A stretch of 64,000 nt of DNA from Bacillus andreraoultii (GCF_001244735.1 NZ_LN868937.1:2183044-2247043), one strand, 5' to 3'. Shown: positions 50,307-59,518, numbered from the stretch's first letter. Translations and numbers: made by a program. The notes: a model not told the origin generated them from the sequence alone.

Positions 50307-51080
50307 TTAACTTCCAAGCAATTCCATTAAACCACGCATTGAATGTAACAATAGATCAAATAAATTTCTTACAGAAAGTAGCATTGTTCCTAAAACGATA
50401 AATAGCAATATAAAACTAACCATTATTTTTAGCGGTAACCCTACAACGAATATATTGATTTGAGGTACAGTCCGCGCAACAATTCCTAATGCAACATCAA
50501 CTAAAAAGAGACTTGCTACGACAGGAATCGACATTTGTAAAGCAATAGCGAACATTGCACTGAATGCTTTAGTAATCAATACAATGATATTTTCATTTCC
50601 AAATGGTAATATTGATTGATTAATTGGTATAAATTGATAACTATTAATGATCCCATCTATTAACAAATGGTGACCATTAACCGATAATAAAAATAGAAGA
50701 GAAAAAATATATAAATATTGTCCTAAAATTTGACTTTGTGCACCAGTCTGTGGGTCAATTACGTTTGCGATTGCAAAACCGATTTGGAAATCGATAAATC
50801 CACCAGCAATTTGTATTGCTGATAAGATGATATAGCCAATAAGACCGAGCACTATACCTGCAAGTATTTCTTTTAATATAAGAAGAATGTATACATCATC
50901 AAATTTTATCGGATCAACATCGATAGTAAATATTGTAATATAGGATAGGAAAAAAGCTAATCCAATTTTAGCAGGTATCGGAATTGTTCGGTAAGAAAAT
51001 ATTGGTATAACTAGAAAAAACGATAAAATACGTAAAAATACTAATAAAAAAATAGGTATGGAAGAAAAAAGAATCTCCAT
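50307..51080 (-). CDS. fliR: Flagellar export protein FliR
   Basis: A membrane component of the export gate, forming the FliPQR channel. The 257 residues are almost wholly hydrophobic, with about six segments and the family blocks FDIGFAIANVIDPQTG-like (FQIGFAIANVIDPQTGAQSQI) and PVVASLFLVDVALGIVARTVPQINIF (abridged). It begins 4 nt after fliQ. Confidence 0.96.
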   Translation of the reverse strand: MEILFSSIPIFLLVFLRILSFFLVIPIFSYRTIPIPAKIGLAFFLSYITIFTIDVDPIKFDDVYILLILKEILAGIVLGLIGYIILSAIQIAGGFIDFQIGFAIANVIDPQTGAQSQILGQYLYIFSLLFLLSVNGHHLLIDGIINSYQFIPINQSILPFGNENIIVLITKAFSAMFAIALQMSIPVVASLFLVDVALGIVARTVPQINIFVVGLPLKIMVSFILLFIVLGTMLLSVRNLFDLLLHSMRGLMELLGS

Positions 51081-51084
51081 AAGA

Positions 51085-51354
51085 TCAACCTACAAATCTA
51101 GTTAAATTGGAAAATATATCTTCAGCGTATCCAACCATATGACTTACCATCCATGGTCCTAAGACAATTATCCCTAGTAATACCGCAATAATTTTCGGAA
51201 CAAATGCTAATGTTTGTTCTTGAATTTGCGTTGTTGCTTGAATAATACTAATAATTAGACCAACAACAAGAGCAATCATAAGAAGGGGACCTGAAACCAT
51301 CAATATCGTATATATTCCTTGTTCTGCTAAAGTAATAACTGATTCAGTAGTCAA
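51085..51354 (-). CDS. fliQ: Flagellar export protein FliQ
   Basis: An 89-residue export-gate subunit with two transmembrane hairpin helices (about 16-38 and 52-75) and the family block IISIIQATTQIQEQTLAFVPKI. The length is identical to B. subtilis FliQ. It is packed between fliP and fliR with gaps of 14 and 4 nt. Confidence 0.97.
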   Translation of the reverse strand: MTTESVITLAEQGIYTILMVSGPLLMIALVVGLIISIIQATTQIQEQTLAFVPKIIAVLLGIIVLGPWMVSHMVGYAEDIFSNLTRFVG

Positions 51355-51368
51355 ACGAATTCACCTTC

Positions 51369-52034
51369 TTAAAAAGTTTGCAATAATGATTTCACAACTA
51401 AGTGCCATCCATCGACGAGAACAAATAATAAAATTTTAAATGGTAATGAAATCATTACCGGTGGCAACATCATCATTCCCATTGACATTAATACACTAGC
51501 AACAACCATATCAATGACAAGAAATGGAATAAAAATCATAAATCCAATTTGAAATGCTGTTTTCAGCTCACTAATTGTAAATGCAGGAACGAGCGTTGTC
51601 ATTGGTATCTCTTCAATTGATTTAGGAGCGTCTATTTCTGCATATTCTAAAAATAATGCTAAATCTTCCTGTCGTGTATATTTACTCATAAATTCCTTGA
51701 AAGGTAATGCAGCTTGTGAATATGCTTCTTCTAAACTAATCTCGTCATTAAATAACGGTTGTAAAGCTTGATTATTCACATCATTAAATGTTGGAGCCAT
51801 AATAAAAAACGTTAAAAATAAGCTAAGTCCTATAACAACTTGATTTGGTGGCATTTGTTGAGTACCAAGACCCGTTCTGACAAAAGATAAGACAATAACA
51901 ATTCTTGTAAAAGAAGTAAGTAGTATAAGAATACTGGGTGCAATCGTTAAAACCGTTAAGAGAAGCATTAATTTCACAGAAGTAGAAACTACTTGTGGGT
52001 CACCATTATTAAATAACGACATAAATTCATTCAT
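51369..52034 (-). CDS. fliP: Flagellar export protein FliP
   Basis: The core of the export gate. The 221 residues contain TIAPSILILLTSFTRIVIVLSFVR (abridged), the GTQQMPPNQV block and the C-terminal signature FLVIDMVVASVLMSMGMMMLPP (abridged). It overlaps fliO by 8 nt. Confidence 0.97.
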   Translation of the reverse strand: MNEFMSLFNNGDPQVVSTSVKLMLLLTVLTIAPSILILLTSFTRIVIVLSFVRTGLGTQQMPPNQVVIGLSLFLTFFIMAPTFNDVNNQALQPLFNDEISLEEAYSQAALPFKEFMSKYTRQEDLALFLEYAEIDAPKSIEEIPMTTLVPAFTISELKTAFQIGFMIFIPFLVIDMVVASVLMSMGMMMLPPVMISLPFKILLFVLVDGWHLVVKSLLQTF

Positions 52035-52719
52035 TATCTTTAAACCCTTCCTTTAACTTCTCTTCTAATCCATTTCTTCTCTTACTAGCCATGTCTTTTA
52101 ATTGTTTATCTAATTCGGTTTTAAATGACTGCTCTCTTTTTTCAGTTGCTTTTCTAGACTGCCATACTGCTTGCAATTTTGAAACAATATCATTAGGCTT
52201 TATCATTTGATCCATTCGGTTATTGTATTGTTCAATAATTGTTTGTATTTCTCTTTCGTCTTGAATTTCTTTTAAAAGTTGTACATCCTCACCAATTCCA
52301 ACAACAAGAATGGAATTTCCAGCTTTAATTAACTGAACGGATCGATTTCCTCCTAAATTTGTGCCTCCCAAATTTTTTATCGTTTGCACTGAAGGAGAAA
52401 GATTGTTTTTCTTTTGTAACCATTTTAATAGTCCAATTAATAAGGCAACTACAAATAATAAAGTGAAAATTGTTTTAAATATATCCCAACCTGTTACCCC
52501 GACTTTTTGTTTATTATCATCTTCTTTTCCAGTTTTCGTATTTGGAGGCAGCTTCTTGTCCTCGGTCTGTTCTTTTATACTACGATCATCCTGTTTTTCG
52601 AAATACTCATAAACACTTCCGTTTACATTGTCTTCTGCTTGAACGGAATAACCGTCCATAATAAACATAGATGATGTGATAAAGAATGTCATTAATATGA
52701 CGAATATTTTCCGATTCAT
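52027..52719 (-). CDS. fliO: Flagellar biosynthesis protein FliO
   Basis: A single-pass membrane chaperone for FliP assembly (named FliZ in B. subtilis). The 230 residues have an N-terminal signal-like segment (about 4-28), a charged stretch, a second membrane helix (DIFKTIFTLLFVVALLIGLLK, abridged; about 82-103) and the FliO domain (LGGTNLGGNRSVQLIKAG). I chose ATG at 52719 with AAGGTGG 11 bases upstream; a GTG at 52734 overlaps the site. Sequence conservation is low, as usual for this family. Confidence 0.9.
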   Translation of the reverse strand: MNRKIFVILMTFFITSSMFIMDGYSVQAEDNVNGSVYEYFEKQDDRSIKEQTEDKKLPPNTKTGKEDDNKQKVGVTGWDIFKTIFTLLFVVALLIGLLKWLQKKNNLSPSVQTIKNLGGTNLGGNRSVQLIKAGNSILVVGIGEDVQLLKEIQDEREIQTIIEQYNNRMDQMIKPNDIVSKLQAVWQSRKATEKREQSFKTELDKQLKDMASKRRNGLEEKLKEGFKDNE

Positions 52720-52776
52720 TTCTCTTGCTGCCACCTTCTTTTATTCATTATTTATTATTAACTGCGAGATTTGTCA

Positions 52777-53139
52777 TCATGACAATGTCTTTTTAATTGC
52801 TTCTAAAACACGGTCTGCTTGGAATGGTTTAACGATAAAGTCTTTTGCACCCGCTTGAATTGCATCAATGACCATTGCTTGTTGTCCCATCGCTGAACAC
52901 ATAATGATTTTAGCGTTTGGATCTATCGAACGAATCTCTTTCAAAGCAGCTATCCCATCTACTTCTGGCATCGTAATATCCATTGTTACTAAGTCAGGAT
53001 TTAACTCTTTATATTTTTCAATTGCCTGTGCTCCATCGCTTGCTTCACCTACAACGTCATATCCATTTTTCACTAAAATATCTTTAATCATCATCCGCAT
53101 AAATGCAGCATCATCTACAATTAAAATTCTTTTAGCCAT
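52777..53139 (-). CDS. cheY: Chemotaxis response regulator CheY
   Basis: Phosphorylated by CheA, it binds FliM and favours counterclockwise rotation in Bacillus. The 120 residues form one receiver domain with D9/D10, the phospho-acceptor D54 in TMDITMPEVDG, and K in FIVKPF near 104. I chose ATG at 53139 (MAKRILIVDD) with GAGGTGG 7 bases upstream, exactly the B. subtilis length; an in-frame TTG at 53154 precedes that site. It lies between fliY and fliO, the Bacillus arrangement. Confidence 0.98.
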   Translation of the reverse strand: MAKRILIVDDAAFMRMMIKDILVKNGYDVVGEASDGAQAIEKYKELNPDLVTMDITMPEVDGIAALKEIRSIDPNAKIIMCSAMGQQAMVIDAIQAGAKDFIVKPFQADRVLEAIKKTLS

Positions 53140-53154
53140 CGTTATCCACCTCAA

Positions 53155-54384
53155 CTATTTCATATTTTTAATTCGATCCGATTTGCTGATAATATCGGAA
53201 ATTCTTACACCAAAGTTTTCCTCTATTACAACAACTTCCCCTTTTGCAATCAATTTTCCATTTACAAGTATGTCAACTGGCTCACCAGCTAACTTATCTA
53301 ACTCAATGATTGATCCGGAAGAGAGTTCAAGGATGTCTTTTACTACTTTTGTCGTTCTTCCTAATTCAACGGTAACTTGTAGCGGAATATCGAATAACAT
53401 TTGTAAATTTCTTTGTTCTTCTTGTGTTGTTCCGACAGGTGTAAAATCCGAAAACACAGCTGGTTGAACTGGCTTTGTTTGTTTATTTTGCATGGTCCTG
53501 TCATTGCTAGTTTTCTGGTTAGGAGGTTCACTTTGCTGAGCTGCATATAAAGTTACATCCTGTCCATAATTAATTTCATTGCTATTAGACGTTATTGGCT
53601 GTTGATTCTGTATACTTGAATATGAATGATTTGCAACTTCTTCATTCATCTCTACTAATTCACTATTTGAATTTACTAATACTGCTTCTTCTTCACTAGG
53701 ATTCATAAGATCTGAAACTAGACTTTTCGCGAATGAAATTGGTAACAGTTGCATAATATTTGAATTTATTAAATCCCCGACAATCAATCGAAATGAAATT
53801 TTAACTAAATAGTCATCCGTTGGTAAACTATCCATCCCTTTACCTTCAGGAATATTTAGCAAGTCCACGATAGGTGGAGATATTTCTACTCGTTTTTGAA
53901 AAATGGTAGACATACTTGTTGCCGCACTACCCATCATTTGATTCATTGCTTCTTGTACAGCACTTAATTGAAGTTCACCAATTTCTATAGATACATCTCG
54001 CCCCGTTCCACCTAACATTAAGTCCGCAATTACACTTGCATCATATTGATTGATTACTAATAAATTTGACCCAAGGAAACCAGTCGTGTAATCTACAGCA
54101 ATTGCAACGTATGGCTTTGGAAATTCCTCCTCTATTTGTTCTTTGAGAATGATTGAAACATGAGGGGTTGTAATATCTACCTTTTGATTTAATAGAGTTG
54201 ATAACGCAGTTGCTGAACTTCCAAATGAAATATTACCAATTTCTCCGAGAGCATCTTTTTCCATTGGAGATAAAACATCTTCTATATTCGTTGATTCCGC
54301 TGATCTTTCTTCGTCTATATCATCGTTTGTTCCATTTAATAGTGCATCAATCTCTTCTTGGGAGAGCATACCATCATTCATCAT
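53155..54384 (-). CDS. fliY: Flagellar switch protein and CheY-P phosphatase FliY
   Basis: A C-ring component that also dephosphorylates CheY. The N-terminal CheY-binding peptide is LSQEEIDALLNG. Two CheC-type active-site helices follow (EKDALGEIGNISFGSSA, AVQEAMNQMMGSAATS), then a linker rich in Gln/Asn/Ser (about 235-315) and a FliN-like SpoA domain (LDIPLQVTVELGRT..SGSIIELDKLAGEPVDIL, abridged). The 409 residues exceed B. subtilis (378) mainly in the linker. It overlaps fliM by 11 nt. Confidence 0.97.
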   Translation of the reverse strand: MMNDGMLSQEEIDALLNGTNDDIDEERSAESTNIEDVLSPMEKDALGEIGNISFGSSATALSTLLNQKVDITTPHVSIILKEQIEEEFPKPYVAIAVDYTTGFLGSNLLVINQYDASVIADLMLGGTGRDVSIEIGELQLSAVQEAMNQMMGSAATSMSTIFQKRVEISPPIVDLLNIPEGKGMDSLPTDDYLVKISFRLIVGDLINSNIMQLLPISFAKSLVSDLMNPSEEEAVLVNSNSELVEMNEEVANHSYSSIQNQQPITSNSNEINYGQDVTLYAAQQSEPPNQKTSNDRTMQNKQTKPVQPAVFSDFTPVGTTQEEQRNLQMLFDIPLQVTVELGRTTKVVKDILELSSGSIIELDKLAGEPVDILVNGKLIAKGEVVVIEENFGVRISDIISKSDRIKNMK

Positions 54385-55375
54385 CCATTTCTCTCTCCTT
54401 TATTTCATCTAGTATTTGAATTGCTAATTTATTATTCACTTTTCCTGGTTGAGCATTAAACTTAGGCTGATTGCCGATTTTAATTACTACTGGTTCATCA
54501 ATTTTCTGTTTTAACTCAATACAATCACCAATATTTAAATTTAAAAATTCCTCTATAGTAATTTCTGACTGTCCTAATTCTGCAACAATAGATAATTTTG
54601 AATGTCTAATATGATCTTTCAATGCAGTCAATTTTTCAGGTTGTGTATCCTTTTTTTCTGTTTGCATCCAATATGTAACAGAAAGTTTCGATATTATTGG
54701 TTCGAGAACGATATGAGGAATACATATATTAATCATACCACTTGTCTCACCTATTACTGTGTTCAATGAAATGACAACAACCGTTTCATTTGGTGAGACC
54801 ATTTGGAGAAATTGTGGGTTAACTTCAAAATTTTGTAACCTTGGTTCGATATGAGTTACGGTTTCCCAAGCATCTTGTAACTGTTCAAATGCTTCTTCAA
54901 AAAGTGTTGTCATAATCTTTGATTCAATATCAGTTAATTGATCAATTTTATTTATGCTCGTTCCTATACCTCCTAAAACTCGATCAAGCATTGAATAGGC
55001 AATATTAGGATTTATTTCAATCAATATTCTCCCTTCTAAAGGAGGAACATCATATAAATATAAAACGGTCATTTTTGGTATAGAACGAACAAATTCTTCG
55101 TATGGAATTTGATCAGCACTTGCCACTTCAACATGTACATATGTCCTTAATTTAGCAGAAAAGTATGTTGTTAATAATCTAGCAAGGTTGTCATGTATTC
55201 TTGTCAAACTACGAATTTGTTCTTTAGAAAACCGAAGTGCACGTTTAAAATCATAAGTTCTTACTTTCTTCTCTTCTTCTTCTTTTTTTATCTCATCTGC
55301 ACTTACTTCACCAGTTGATAGTGCAGATAACAAGGCATCGATTTCACTTTGGGAAAGAATCTCACCAGATGGCAC
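54374..55375 (-). CDS. fliM: Flagellar motor switch protein FliM
   Basis: The C-ring protein that binds CheY-P and sets rotation direction. The N-terminal CheY-binding motif is LSQSEIDALLSAL, the middle domain has KRALRFSKEQIRSLTRIHD, and the C-terminal SpoA domain has LNIGDCIELKQK. I chose GTG at 55375 (MPSGEILSQSEI, 333 residues) with GGAGG 8 bases upstream; the GTG three codons earlier lies in the site itself. It follows fliL by 47 nt and overlaps fliY. Confidence 0.97.
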   Translation of the reverse strand: MPSGEILSQSEIDALLSALSTGEVSADEIKKEEEEKKVRTYDFKRALRFSKEQIRSLTRIHDNLARLLTTYFSAKLRTYVHVEVASADQIPYEEFVRSIPKMTVLYLYDVPPLEGRILIEINPNIAYSMLDRVLGGIGTSINKIDQLTDIESKIMTTLFEEAFEQLQDAWETVTHIEPRLQNFEVNPQFLQMVSPNETVVVISLNTVIGETSGMINICIPHIVLEPIISKLSVTYWMQTEKKDTQPEKLTALKDHIRHSKLSIVAELGQSEITIEEFLNLNIGDCIELKQKIDEPVVIKIGNQPKFNAQPGKVNNKLAIQILDEIKEREMDDE

Positions 55376-55422
55376 GTTTGTCACCTCCAGCCATCAAATT
55401 TTAAAAGCTAATCTCCGTAACG

Positions 55423-55845
55423 TTATTGTACAATTGAGGATGTTATATAAACTTGAACAATTTCCCCATTTTCTATATATTGATTTAAGCTTTCTTTCAA
55501 CTTCTTTTCTAATTGTACTTTTCCTTCGTTTCCTTCTAAGTCTTTCGCTTCTAAACTTGATAAGTTTTTTATAATTACATTTTTCACTTGAAAGTTACGT
55601 TTTTCTAATTCCTCTTTTGCTTTTTTGCTATCAGTTTGAATCATAAAAGCAATTCTTACAAAATCTCCATTTAATAGATTTGTTGTTATCTCTGGTATTT
55701 CAACTGAACTTTCAACGATTTCATCTGCTGTCGGTTCCGTATCCACTTCATTTGCACCTTTTGAAAAGAAAAAATAGAGACCAGCAGCAAGTGCAATAAT
55801 TATCGTTGACATAAATATAATTAATACTTTTACACTCTTACTCAA
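55423..55845 (-). CDS. fliL: Flagellar basal-body protein FliL
   Basis: A stator-associated protein near the basal body. The 140 residues comprise a single N-terminal transmembrane helix (about 7-28), an acidic linker and an extracytoplasmic FliL domain ending in ENGEIVQVYITSSIVQ. The start is TTG, 9 bases after GGAGG, overlapping the swrD stop by 8 nt. The length equals that of B. subtilis FliL. Confidence 0.94.
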   Translation of the reverse strand: MSKSVKVLIIFMSTIIIALAAGLYFFFSKGANEVDTEPTADEIVESSVEIPEITTNLLNGDFVRIAFMIQTDSKKAKEELEKRNFQVKNVIIKNLSSLEAKDLEGNEGKVQLEKKLKESLNQYIENGEIVQVYITSSIVQ

Positions 55846-56056
55846 AAAGATCTTCCTCCTGCCGGTCGATTGTTATTAACTGAATGTCTCGATAAAATCT
55901 TTTTGTTGAGTTTACTAGAGTTTCAACATCTTCTTTCACAACATATCTTTTTCCGTTTGTTAAAAGAACTGTCGTGTCTGGGAACGATTCAATTGTTTCT
56001 ATTAAAAGGGCGTTTAAATAAAAAGTTTTTCCGTTTAGTCTTGTTAATTTTATCAC
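55838..56056 (-). CDS. swrD: FlbD/SwrD motor-power protein
   Basis: A small protein that in B. subtilis increases flagellar motor power and swarming (YlzI). The 72 residues begin IKLTRLNGKTFYLNALLIETIE and continue with PDTTVLLTNGKRYVVKE, the FlbD family signature. I chose GTG at 56056 with GGTGA 5 bases upstream; this gives the IK(V/L)TRLNGK start of B. subtilis, and the in-frame TTG and GTG earlier lack a site. It overlaps fliL by 8 nt. Confidence 0.93.
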   Translation of the reverse strand: MIKLTRLNGKTFYLNALLIETIESFPDTTVLLTNGKRYVVKEDVETLVNSTKRFYRDIQLITIDRQEEDLFE

Positions 56057-56108
56057 AGTATTCACCAAGCTTTACTAGAAAACAATTCCCATAATAGGTC
56101 TGGAATGG

Positions 56109-56150
56109 AAGACAATTGTGTCGTATATTACCTCAACAATTGTCTTTTTT
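56109..56150 (+). terminator. Plus-oriented terminator-like hairpin inside the fla/che operon
   Basis: AAGACAATTGT (56109-56119) pairs perfectly with ACAATTGTCTT (56136-56146), 11 bp over a 16-nt loop. The plus strand continues with TTTTTT, whereas the minus strand has no U-tract after the stem. It lies in the 129-nt gap between flgE and swrD, against the direction of all genes here. Confidence 0.6.
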
Positions 56151-56185
56151 GTTCAAAGAATTTGTATTCTAGTTATTTTTTATTA

Positions 56186-56962
56186 TTATCGTTTCAAATT
56201 AACGAGTTCTTGAAGTATTTCATCCGAAGTTGTAATGATTCTTGTATTTGCCTGAAAACCTCTTTGTGCGACAATCATTTCTGTAAATTCTTCAGATAGG
56301 TCTACATTTGACATTTCTAATTTACCAGAAACGACAGAAGTCCCTGTAGCTGCTATTGGCGCCCCTGAGTTACCTGTTTGTTGGTAAAGGTTTCCTCCAA
56401 CACTTTCAAGACCACCTGAATTGTTAAATGATACTACTTGGATTGTTCCTTTATTAGTCGGTGTAGCATTCACGACTCCAACAATAGATCCGTCAGGTGA
56501 AATACTAAAACTTTCCACACCAGTAATTGTAATAGGTGCATTATTCGTTCCTAGTACTTTATAACCTTCTGAATTTACAAGTGTACCATCATCATCAAGA
56601 TAAAAGTTTCCTGCACGGCTAAAATATTTTGTTGCACCACCATCCTTACTTAAAACAAAATACCCATCACCAGATATTGCTAAATCAAGTGTTCGTCCTG
56701 TTGTTTGCATACTACCTGGTTCATGAATCGTGTCAATTGAAGAGATAGATGAACCTAAGCCTACTTGTTTTGCATTTGTCCCACCCATATTTCCATTTGG
56801 TGCAGAAGCGCCTGCAACTAGCTGGCTAATTTCATTTTTAAAGGTCACTCTCCCTTTTTTAAATCCATACGTACTTACATTGGCGATATTATTTCCAATG
56901 ACGTCTAGTTTCGTTTGCATATTTTTCATCCCTGTAATTCCTGAGTACATCGATCTAAGCAT
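56186..56962 (-). CDS. flgE: Flagellar hook protein FlgE
   Basis: Forms the curved hook that joins rod and filament. The 258-residue protein is short like B. subtilis FlgE (264) and resembles FlgG. The N-terminal rod signature MLRSMYSGITGMKNMQTKLDV (abridged) with NNIANVSTYGFKKGRV, and the C-terminal VDLSEEFTEMIVAQRGFQAN (abridged), are both present. The hook/FlgG distinction rests on its position next to flgD and fliK. ATG follows AGGAGAG. Confidence 0.93.
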   Translation of the reverse strand: MLRSMYSGITGMKNMQTKLDVIGNNIANVSTYGFKKGRVTFKNEISQLVAGASAPNGNMGGTNAKQVGLGSSISSIDTIHEPGSMQTTGRTLDLAISGDGYFVLSKDGGATKYFSRAGNFYLDDDGTLVNSEGYKVLGTNNAPITITGVESFSISPDGSIVGVVNATPTNKGTIQVVSFNNSGGLESVGGNLYQQTGNSGAPIAATGTSVVSGKLEMSNVDLSEEFTEMIVAQRGFQANTRIITTSDEILQELVNLKR

Positions 56963-57040
56963 ATGAATACTCTCCTCTCAATTTTTATGCTTGCCTCTGT
57001 CATTCAGCAAGACATGGCTTTCCTATAAGGTCCAGCCTTT

Positions 57041-57424
57041 TTATATAATTATCGTTCCATTAATATTTGTAAATATTTGCGAGCTAGCCTCTGTTCTGTC
57101 CATCGCTGTTATCACCGTATTATTTTTTGCACTAACGATTAATGCAGCTTGATCTAATAAGACTAACGACTCATTAACACCCATTTTTCTTGCTTGATTT
57201 AACTTTTCGTCAATCTTCTTCCAATCATCCGAACTAATATTTATCTCTCGCTCAGCTAATCGTAATTTTGCATGCTTACTTATTGTTAAATTCGTTTGTT
57301 CTTGCACGGATTCTTGCAAATGTGATGCAAAGCTTTGATTTGTTTTTATTTGTTCAGCTTGATTGTTTTTTCGCTGAGTATTTTGTATCCCTATGGGTGG
57401 AATGAACGATTTTTGTATATGCAT
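57041..57424 (-). CDS. Flagellar operon protein (TIGR02530-like)
   Basis: A small soluble protein of the flagellar-operon family often placed between flgD and flgE; the role is unknown. Its core has FASHLQESV, KLRLAEREINISSDDWKKIDEKLNQARKMG (abridged), SLVLLDQAALIVSAKNNTVITAMDR (abridged) and INGTIII at the C terminus. I chose ATG at 57424 (MHIQKSFIPP, 127 residues) with AGGGGA 7 bases upstream; the frame opens 11 codons earlier without a Shine-Dalgarno site. Confidence 0.85.
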   Translation of the reverse strand: MHIQKSFIPPIGIQNTQRKNNQAEQIKTNQSFASHLQESVQEQTNLTISKHAKLRLAEREINISSDDWKKIDEKLNQARKMGVNESLVLLDQAALIVSAKNNTVITAMDRTEASSQIFTNINGTIII

Positions 57425-57469
57425 TCCTTCATCCCCTAACTTTTGGGCTATATTCAATTTTTAACTTAC

Positions 57470-58114
57470 TTAAGCAAGTTCAATCGAGATAATTTGGTTA
57501 TTCGTCAATTTTGTCTGATTTTCATCATTTACTTGATAATAGATTATCCCATCCTTTTGAGTAATTGAGTTAACGACACCACTTTTTACTATGCCATTAT
57601 CTTCCCAACCTACTTTTTTTCCAATAACATAACTTGCATTTGCAATGGGATTTTCACTTGACTTACTAGATACTTCTGAGATATTACCCGCTGTTAATTC
57701 AGTACCATCTTGAAGAAAGAATTTAACACCATCCTCAGTAAATTTAATTAAGCTAATAACACCTTTTCCGCTTTCTATAAGAGGTTTCTCTTTCTCATTC
57801 TCACTAGGAGTAATTCGATCCCAATGTACCTCTTTTCCTAAAAGTGAATGATATGAAAAAAGTTGTTGTTCTTTTTGTACGTTGACTAGTTCTTTAATAG
57901 ATTCTCCCATCGATATTGCTTGTTCAAGTTGTGAAAAAGTTGCCATTTGAGAAATAAATTCTTTATCTTGCATAGGATTAAGCGGATCTTGATTTTGCAA
58001 TTGGGTAATTAATAATTTTAAAAAGGCATCTTTTCCGAGTGTGTTCGTATTTGTAGATTGGGTTTCTTTTTTTGCGTTGGACAAATAGTAACTTGAATCA
58101 ATCGTATTTGTCAT
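57470..58114 (-). CDS. flgD: Hook-cap scaffold protein FlgD
   Basis: Caps the growing hook. The 214 residues have the N-terminal signature GKDAFLKLLITQLQNQDPLNPMQDKEFISQMATFSQLEQ (abridged; about 27-67). A C-terminal part (about 75-214) with two small beta-rich repeats ends ISIEL. It is notably longer than B. subtilis FlgD (about 140), having gained or kept the C-terminal domain seen in other bacteria. It lies between fliK and the TIGR02530-like gene. Confidence 0.95.
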   Translation of the reverse strand: MTNTIDSSYYLSNAKKETQSTNTNTLGKDAFLKLLITQLQNQDPLNPMQDKEFISQMATFSQLEQAISMGESIKELVNVQKEQQLFSYHSLLGKEVHWDRITPSENEKEKPLIESGKGVISLIKFTEDGVKFFLQDGTELTAGNISEVSSKSSENPIANASYVIGKKVGWEDNGIVKSGVVNSITQKDGIIYYQVNDENQTKLTNNQIISIELA

Positions 58115-58122
58115 TAAATCAC

Positions 58123-59487
58123 CTAAATTTCATAATTTAATAATTTATCAATAAATGTCTCTAAAAAATTATCTTCACTTTTATCATGCTGTTCTTCTTG
58201 TTGTTGCTGGTTTTCAGACTGCTCTCTATTTTGCTTTTGATTACTTTGTTCATTGTACGCCTCTTGCCTAAGATCGTTCGTTATGTCAATCCTCGAAACA
58301 TTAACATTTTGTTGAACTAGAGCATGCTTTAAGGCATGAATTTGTGATTCGAGTATTTCTTTCGCACCAACGGTTGTAGACGTTATTTTCGCAACTAATT
58401 CATTTTGTTGCTGGATGAGCTCAATCTTTAATGTTCCGAGATGATCGGGCTTTAATTGAATCGTTAATTTTTGCATTTGTCCATTTTGATAAAATTTGCT
58501 TCTTGCTACTATCGATTCAAAGTCTTTAACAAAACGTTCCATTGTTATAGGTTGATTTTGATCATCGAGAATTTCTATTGTTCCTGCAACCGATGAAGGC
58601 GAAGTGAGCTGTTGTAATTGAATCGGTTTAACTTCGGTCATCTCCCCCGTTTGTTTCGGTAAAGGGAGTGGTTGATTCTCATTGTCAGTACGACTTAAGT
58701 TTGATACAGCTTGCGAAACAATTAGTTCTATTTTGTTGTTCGTTACTTGTCCATCTACTTGATTTCCTTGATTCTCGAGATTTTGTTTTAGAATGAGTAG
58801 CGTTGGCTGTTTGTTCCGAAACACAGATAGGTCAGCTATTTTTTCATGATTCACTAACGGACGAAATGCCGTTTCCAATATATTAAACTTCTCATTATTC
58901 TTCTGAAGCTGCTGAACATAATTTTTTAGTCCTTGCTGTTGTTCCTCTGTTAAAGGGACGCTTTGTCCTTCACTCATCTCCATTAGTTGATATAAAGTTG
59001 ATATTATTTTCAATACATTCGACAGATCGGTTTCGTTCGTATTTTTCACAACTGTCGATAAGTCAAATTGACTTAAAAACTGTACGAAACTAACGATAAT
59101 TGAAACATCCAATTGAGTAGGATCATTTAAGTTAATTAGGTCCATGACGTTATTAGAAGTTTCACTTATTTCTAATCCATCGTTACTATTTTGTTCAATA
59201 TTTCCCTCTCCATTTTCAAAAACTGAGGAAAGGACTTTTTTAATCGAGTCCAATAATGAATCTTTTGACATATTTATCATTTCTAGTATGTTATCAAAGA
59301 ATTGCTGTTGATTTTTACCCATAGGTGTGTTAGTAAAATCTTGATTAAACCCAGTTTCCATATTATTGATCATTAAAAAGTTAAGTAAATTAGAAAATTC
59401 CCCTGCTTTCCCAGCACTCTTTGTTTCCAAATTAATCGGTTTATTACTAATTAACAAGGGATGCGGTCCAACGTTTACACAGAACAT
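58123..59487 (-). CDS. fliK: Hook-length control protein FliK
   Basis: An exported ruler that sets hook length and triggers the FlhB switch. The 454 residues have a low-complexity Gln/Asn-rich body. The conserved C-terminal Flg_hook domain (about 325-420) has LTIQLKPDHLGTLKIELIQQQNELVAKI (abridged); a Gln/Glu-rich tail follows. I chose ATG at 59487 with a consensus AAAGGAGGTGA upstream; an in-frame TTG at 59505 overlaps that site. Identity rests on the C-terminal domain and position. Confidence 0.92.
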   Translation of the reverse strand: MFCVNVGPHPLLISNKPINLETKSAGKAGEFSNLLNFLMINNMETGFNQDFTNTPMGKNQQQFFDNILEMINMSKDSLLDSIKKVLSSVFENGEGNIEQNSNDGLEISETSNNVMDLINLNDPTQLDVSIIVSFVQFLSQFDLSTVVKNTNETDLSNVLKIISTLYQLMEMSEGQSVPLTEEQQQGLKNYVQQLQKNNEKFNILETAFRPLVNHEKIADLSVFRNKQPTLLILKQNLENQGNQVDGQVTNNKIELIVSQAVSNLSRTDNENQPLPLPKQTGEMTEVKPIQLQQLTSPSSVAGTIEILDDQNQPITMERFVKDFESIVARSKFYQNGQMQKLTIQLKPDHLGTLKIELIQQQNELVAKITSTTVGAKEILESQIHALKHALVQQNVNVSRIDITNDLRQEAYNEQSNQKQNREQSENQQQQEEQHDKSEDNFLETFIDKLLNYEI

Positions 59488-59518
59488 TATTTCACCTCCT
59501 TTCAAAGTTTTTTAAACT

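Noticed and set aside
52868-53467. 199-codon plus-strand frame opposite cheY and fliY
   Set aside because: It mirrors two well-conserved minus-strand genes, has no Shine-Dalgarno site of its own and encodes an Ile/Ser/Thr-rich product typical of antisense frames.
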